Source: Clostridia bacterium
Lineage (GTDB): Bacteria; CBDUZB01; JAGLHV01
DNA length: 7,046 nucleotides
Assembly (NCBI GenBank): GCA_030595925.1
Contig: JAUVLC010000121.1
Span: 1-7,046, forward strand
Direction of reading: 5' to 3'
Shown here in pieces: positions 6,029 through 7,046 of the stretch. The position numbers and the translations under genes were made by a program. The first letter of the stretch is position 1. Each line of letters starts with the position of its first letter. The notes beneath the pieces were generated by a model that was given only the letters and a program-made list of their open reading frames with translations, ran no database searches and had not been told where the DNA came from.

Positions 6029-6057
6029 TTGATTTTTCATAATATTTGTGATACAAT
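6029..6057 (+). promoter_or_regulatory. Candidate promoter of the GHKL ATPase gene
   Basis: TTGATT (6029-6034) and TACAAT (6052-6057) are 17 bp apart, and TG at 6049-6050 gives a perfectly placed extended -10. The resulting leader of roughly 140 bases would contain two inverted repeats before the ATG. Competing candidates are a perfect TATAAT at 5967-5972, whose TTGACG (5941-5946) is 20 bp away, and a TACAAT at 6161-6166, behind the second hairpin, with a poor -35. Confidence 0.4.
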
Positions 6058-6082
6058 TTGGTCAATCTTAATAACAAGTTAA

Positions 6083-6105
6083 CGCAGGCTAAAGCCTGCG
6101 ACTAC
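6083..6105. repeat. REP-like inverted repeat, copy 2
   Basis: Arms CGCAGGCT (6083-6090) and AGCCTGCG (6093-6100) with centre AA, followed by ACTAC as in copy 1. It lies in the presumed leader of the GHKL ATPase gene. A perfect 8-base palindrome TACCGGTA (6116-6123) follows. Confidence 0.7.
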
Positions 6106-6125
6106 CAAAACATCTTACCGGTAGC

Positions 6126-6150
6126 CGCAAACTTCAGTTTGCGTATTTTT
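6126..6150 (+). terminator. Inverted repeat with T-run: terminator- or attenuator-like hairpin
   Basis: Arms CGCAAACT (6126-6133) and AGTTTGCG (6136-6143) enclose TC and are followed by TATTTTT (6144-6150), the layout of an intrinsic terminator on the plus strand. No plus-strand gene ends upstream. It therefore sits between the upstream promoter candidates and the ATPase start, where it could reduce read-through or attenuate. Equally it may be just another dispersed palindrome, similar in build to the two CGCAGGCT units. Confidence 0.4.
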
Positions 6151-6202
6151 CAAATTCCTATACAATAAAAATAGTCCGCTTTAGGTGAATTAAGGAAGTA
6201 AA

Positions 6203-7046
6203 ATGGATAAAATTCCTATAACTATTGATAAGTCACATCTTGTTACCATTGGTGAACGGCTTTATACCGAAAGTGTTGAACTTTTAAGGGAATTGGTAAC
6301 CAATGCTTATGATGCTGACGCAACAGAAGTAAAAATTACTATATCAGAAAATGAAATAATCATTGAGGACAACGGTTGTGGTATGAATTTTCAAGGGCTT
6401 AAACAGTATTTTAATATCGGGTCACCCTTTAAAAAAGAAAATCCTACCAGCCCTAAATTCGGCAGGTCAAGAATAGGAGAATTCGGCATTGGTAAATTTT
6501 CAGTTCTTTCTGCTTGTGAACATTTTGAGGTATTTACCAGAAAGGGTGATTTTGCCGGAACCGTTATTTTTGACAAAAACGCATGGAAAACACAACCTGA
6601 AGAATGGCAATTACCTTTTCGCCAAGAACCTATTGTTAGTAATATTCCAAACGGCTCAAAGGTTATTTTGAAAGGATTAAAAAAGAAATTTGAGATTGAA
6701 TCCGTAGAAAGACGCCTGATAGAAACCCTTCCTTTAAAAGCACCCAATTTTAGTGTATATCTGAACAACAAAAAACTTCTACCCCGGTTTTTTACCGGAA
6801 GAAAAATACCTTTTTTAGAAGGAACCGATTTTGGTATAGTACACGGAGAAATCGTTATTTTACCCGCTTCAAGGGTTACTTATAAAGAAGCCGGAATATT
6901 AATAAGGGTTAAACAGGTTTCTGTAAAAAGATTTTCTTTCGGAATTGAATCCAATCTACTCCCTCGAATAACCGGTGAGGTTAATGCTGATTTTTTGATT
7001 CTTACCAGTGACAGAAATGATTTTGTAAAAGATACCCGGGAATTTG
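6203..7046 (+). CDS. GHKL-superfamily ATPase (HSP90/MORC-like), C-terminus outside the window
   Basis: The ATG at 6203 follows a good SD (AAGGAAG, 6192-6198). The 281 visible codons encode a Bergerat-fold ATPase. The N box ELVTNAYDADA has Glu30 as probable catalytic base and Asn34 binding magnesium. DNGCGM (56-61) is the G1 box, and IGEFGIGKFSVLSA (91-104) is the G2 lid glycine motif. The order and the N-terminal SHLVTIGERLYTESVELLRE follow the HATPase_c_3 type found in HSP90-, MutL- and MORC-like proteins, not in sensor kinases. Residues about 115-281 look like the transducer region that follows the ATPase domain in that group. The gene is divergent from the restriction row. Bacterial MORC-like ATPases have been linked to R-M systems (Iyer, Abhiman and Aravind); membership here is possible but cannot be tested because the C-terminal domain is cut off. 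Confidence 0.88.
   Translation, partial: MDKIPITIDKSHLVTIGERLYTESVELLRELVTNAYDADATEVKITISENEIIIEDNGCGMNFQGLKQYFNIGSPFKKENPTSPKFGRSRIGEFGIGKFSVLSACEHFEVFTRKGDFAGTVIFDKNAWKTQPEEWQLPFRQEPIVSNIPNGSKVILKGLKKKFEIESVERRLIETLPLKAPNFSVYLNNKKLLPRFFTGRKIPFLEGTDFGIVHGEIVILPASRVTYKEAGILIRVKQVSVKRFSFGIESNLLPRITGEVNADFLILTSDRNDFVKDTREF

Noticed and set aside
5660-6202. CRISPR array or tRNA in the repeat-bearing intergenic region
   Set aside because: The repeats are palindromic, few and irregularly spaced with no equal spacers, and no cloverleaf with a TTC-type T-arm could be traced.
6489-6671. 60-aa plus-strand ORF within the ATPase gene
   Set aside because: It lies in an alternative frame of the well-supported ATPase coding sequence.
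6391-6771. 126-aa minus-strand ORF within the ATPase gene
   Set aside because: It is the antisense of the G2-box region of a clear GHKL ATPase and has no independent coding signs.

Overview
The window looks like an accessory (defence-island) segment of an AT-rich bacterial genome. Two things point to this: a single-chain restriction-modification enzyme with small co-directional genes of the kind found in such islands, and several dispersed-type palindromic repeats in the intergenic DNA. I cannot place the organism to phylum. Shine-Dalgarno signals are weak or absent for most genes, except the rightmost (AAGGAAG) and possibly the leftmost.

Layout. 1-65 (minus): the first ~21 codons of what looks like a DUF559 (Vsr-like) nuclease gene, running off the left edge. 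69-103: a C5/G5 palindromic repeat. 104-371: AT-rich, no gene, two facing promoter-like sequences. 372-5502 (minus): a tightly packed gene row. In transcription order it holds a type IIG-like restriction-methylation protein (906 aa); an alpha-helical DUF5677/HEPN-like protein whose tail seems to have been cut off by a frameshift; a small winged-helix protein; a double zinc-ribbon protein with an R-x4-H (HEPN-like) motif; and a cysteine-based dual-specificity-type phosphatase. 5507-5653 (minus): a broken remnant of an XRE-family HTH regulator directly in front of the restriction gene, in the place of a controller (C) protein. 5654-6202: non-coding, with imperfect direct repeats, three inverted repeats and promoter candidates in both directions. 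6203-7046 (plus): the first 281 codons of a GHKL (HSP90/MORC-like) ATPase that runs off the right edge.

How the genes may work together (inference): the type IIG enzyme would methylate and cut DNA at a specific site. The four genes behind it have short gaps or overlaps and probably share its transcript. They supply a candidate RNase-like effector, a candidate DNA-binding regulator and a phosphatase, so the row may be an R-M system with an attached second-line module. The degraded regulator and the frameshifted second gene suggest that part of the locus is decaying or has been re-wired. No known system with exactly this composition is recognised here.
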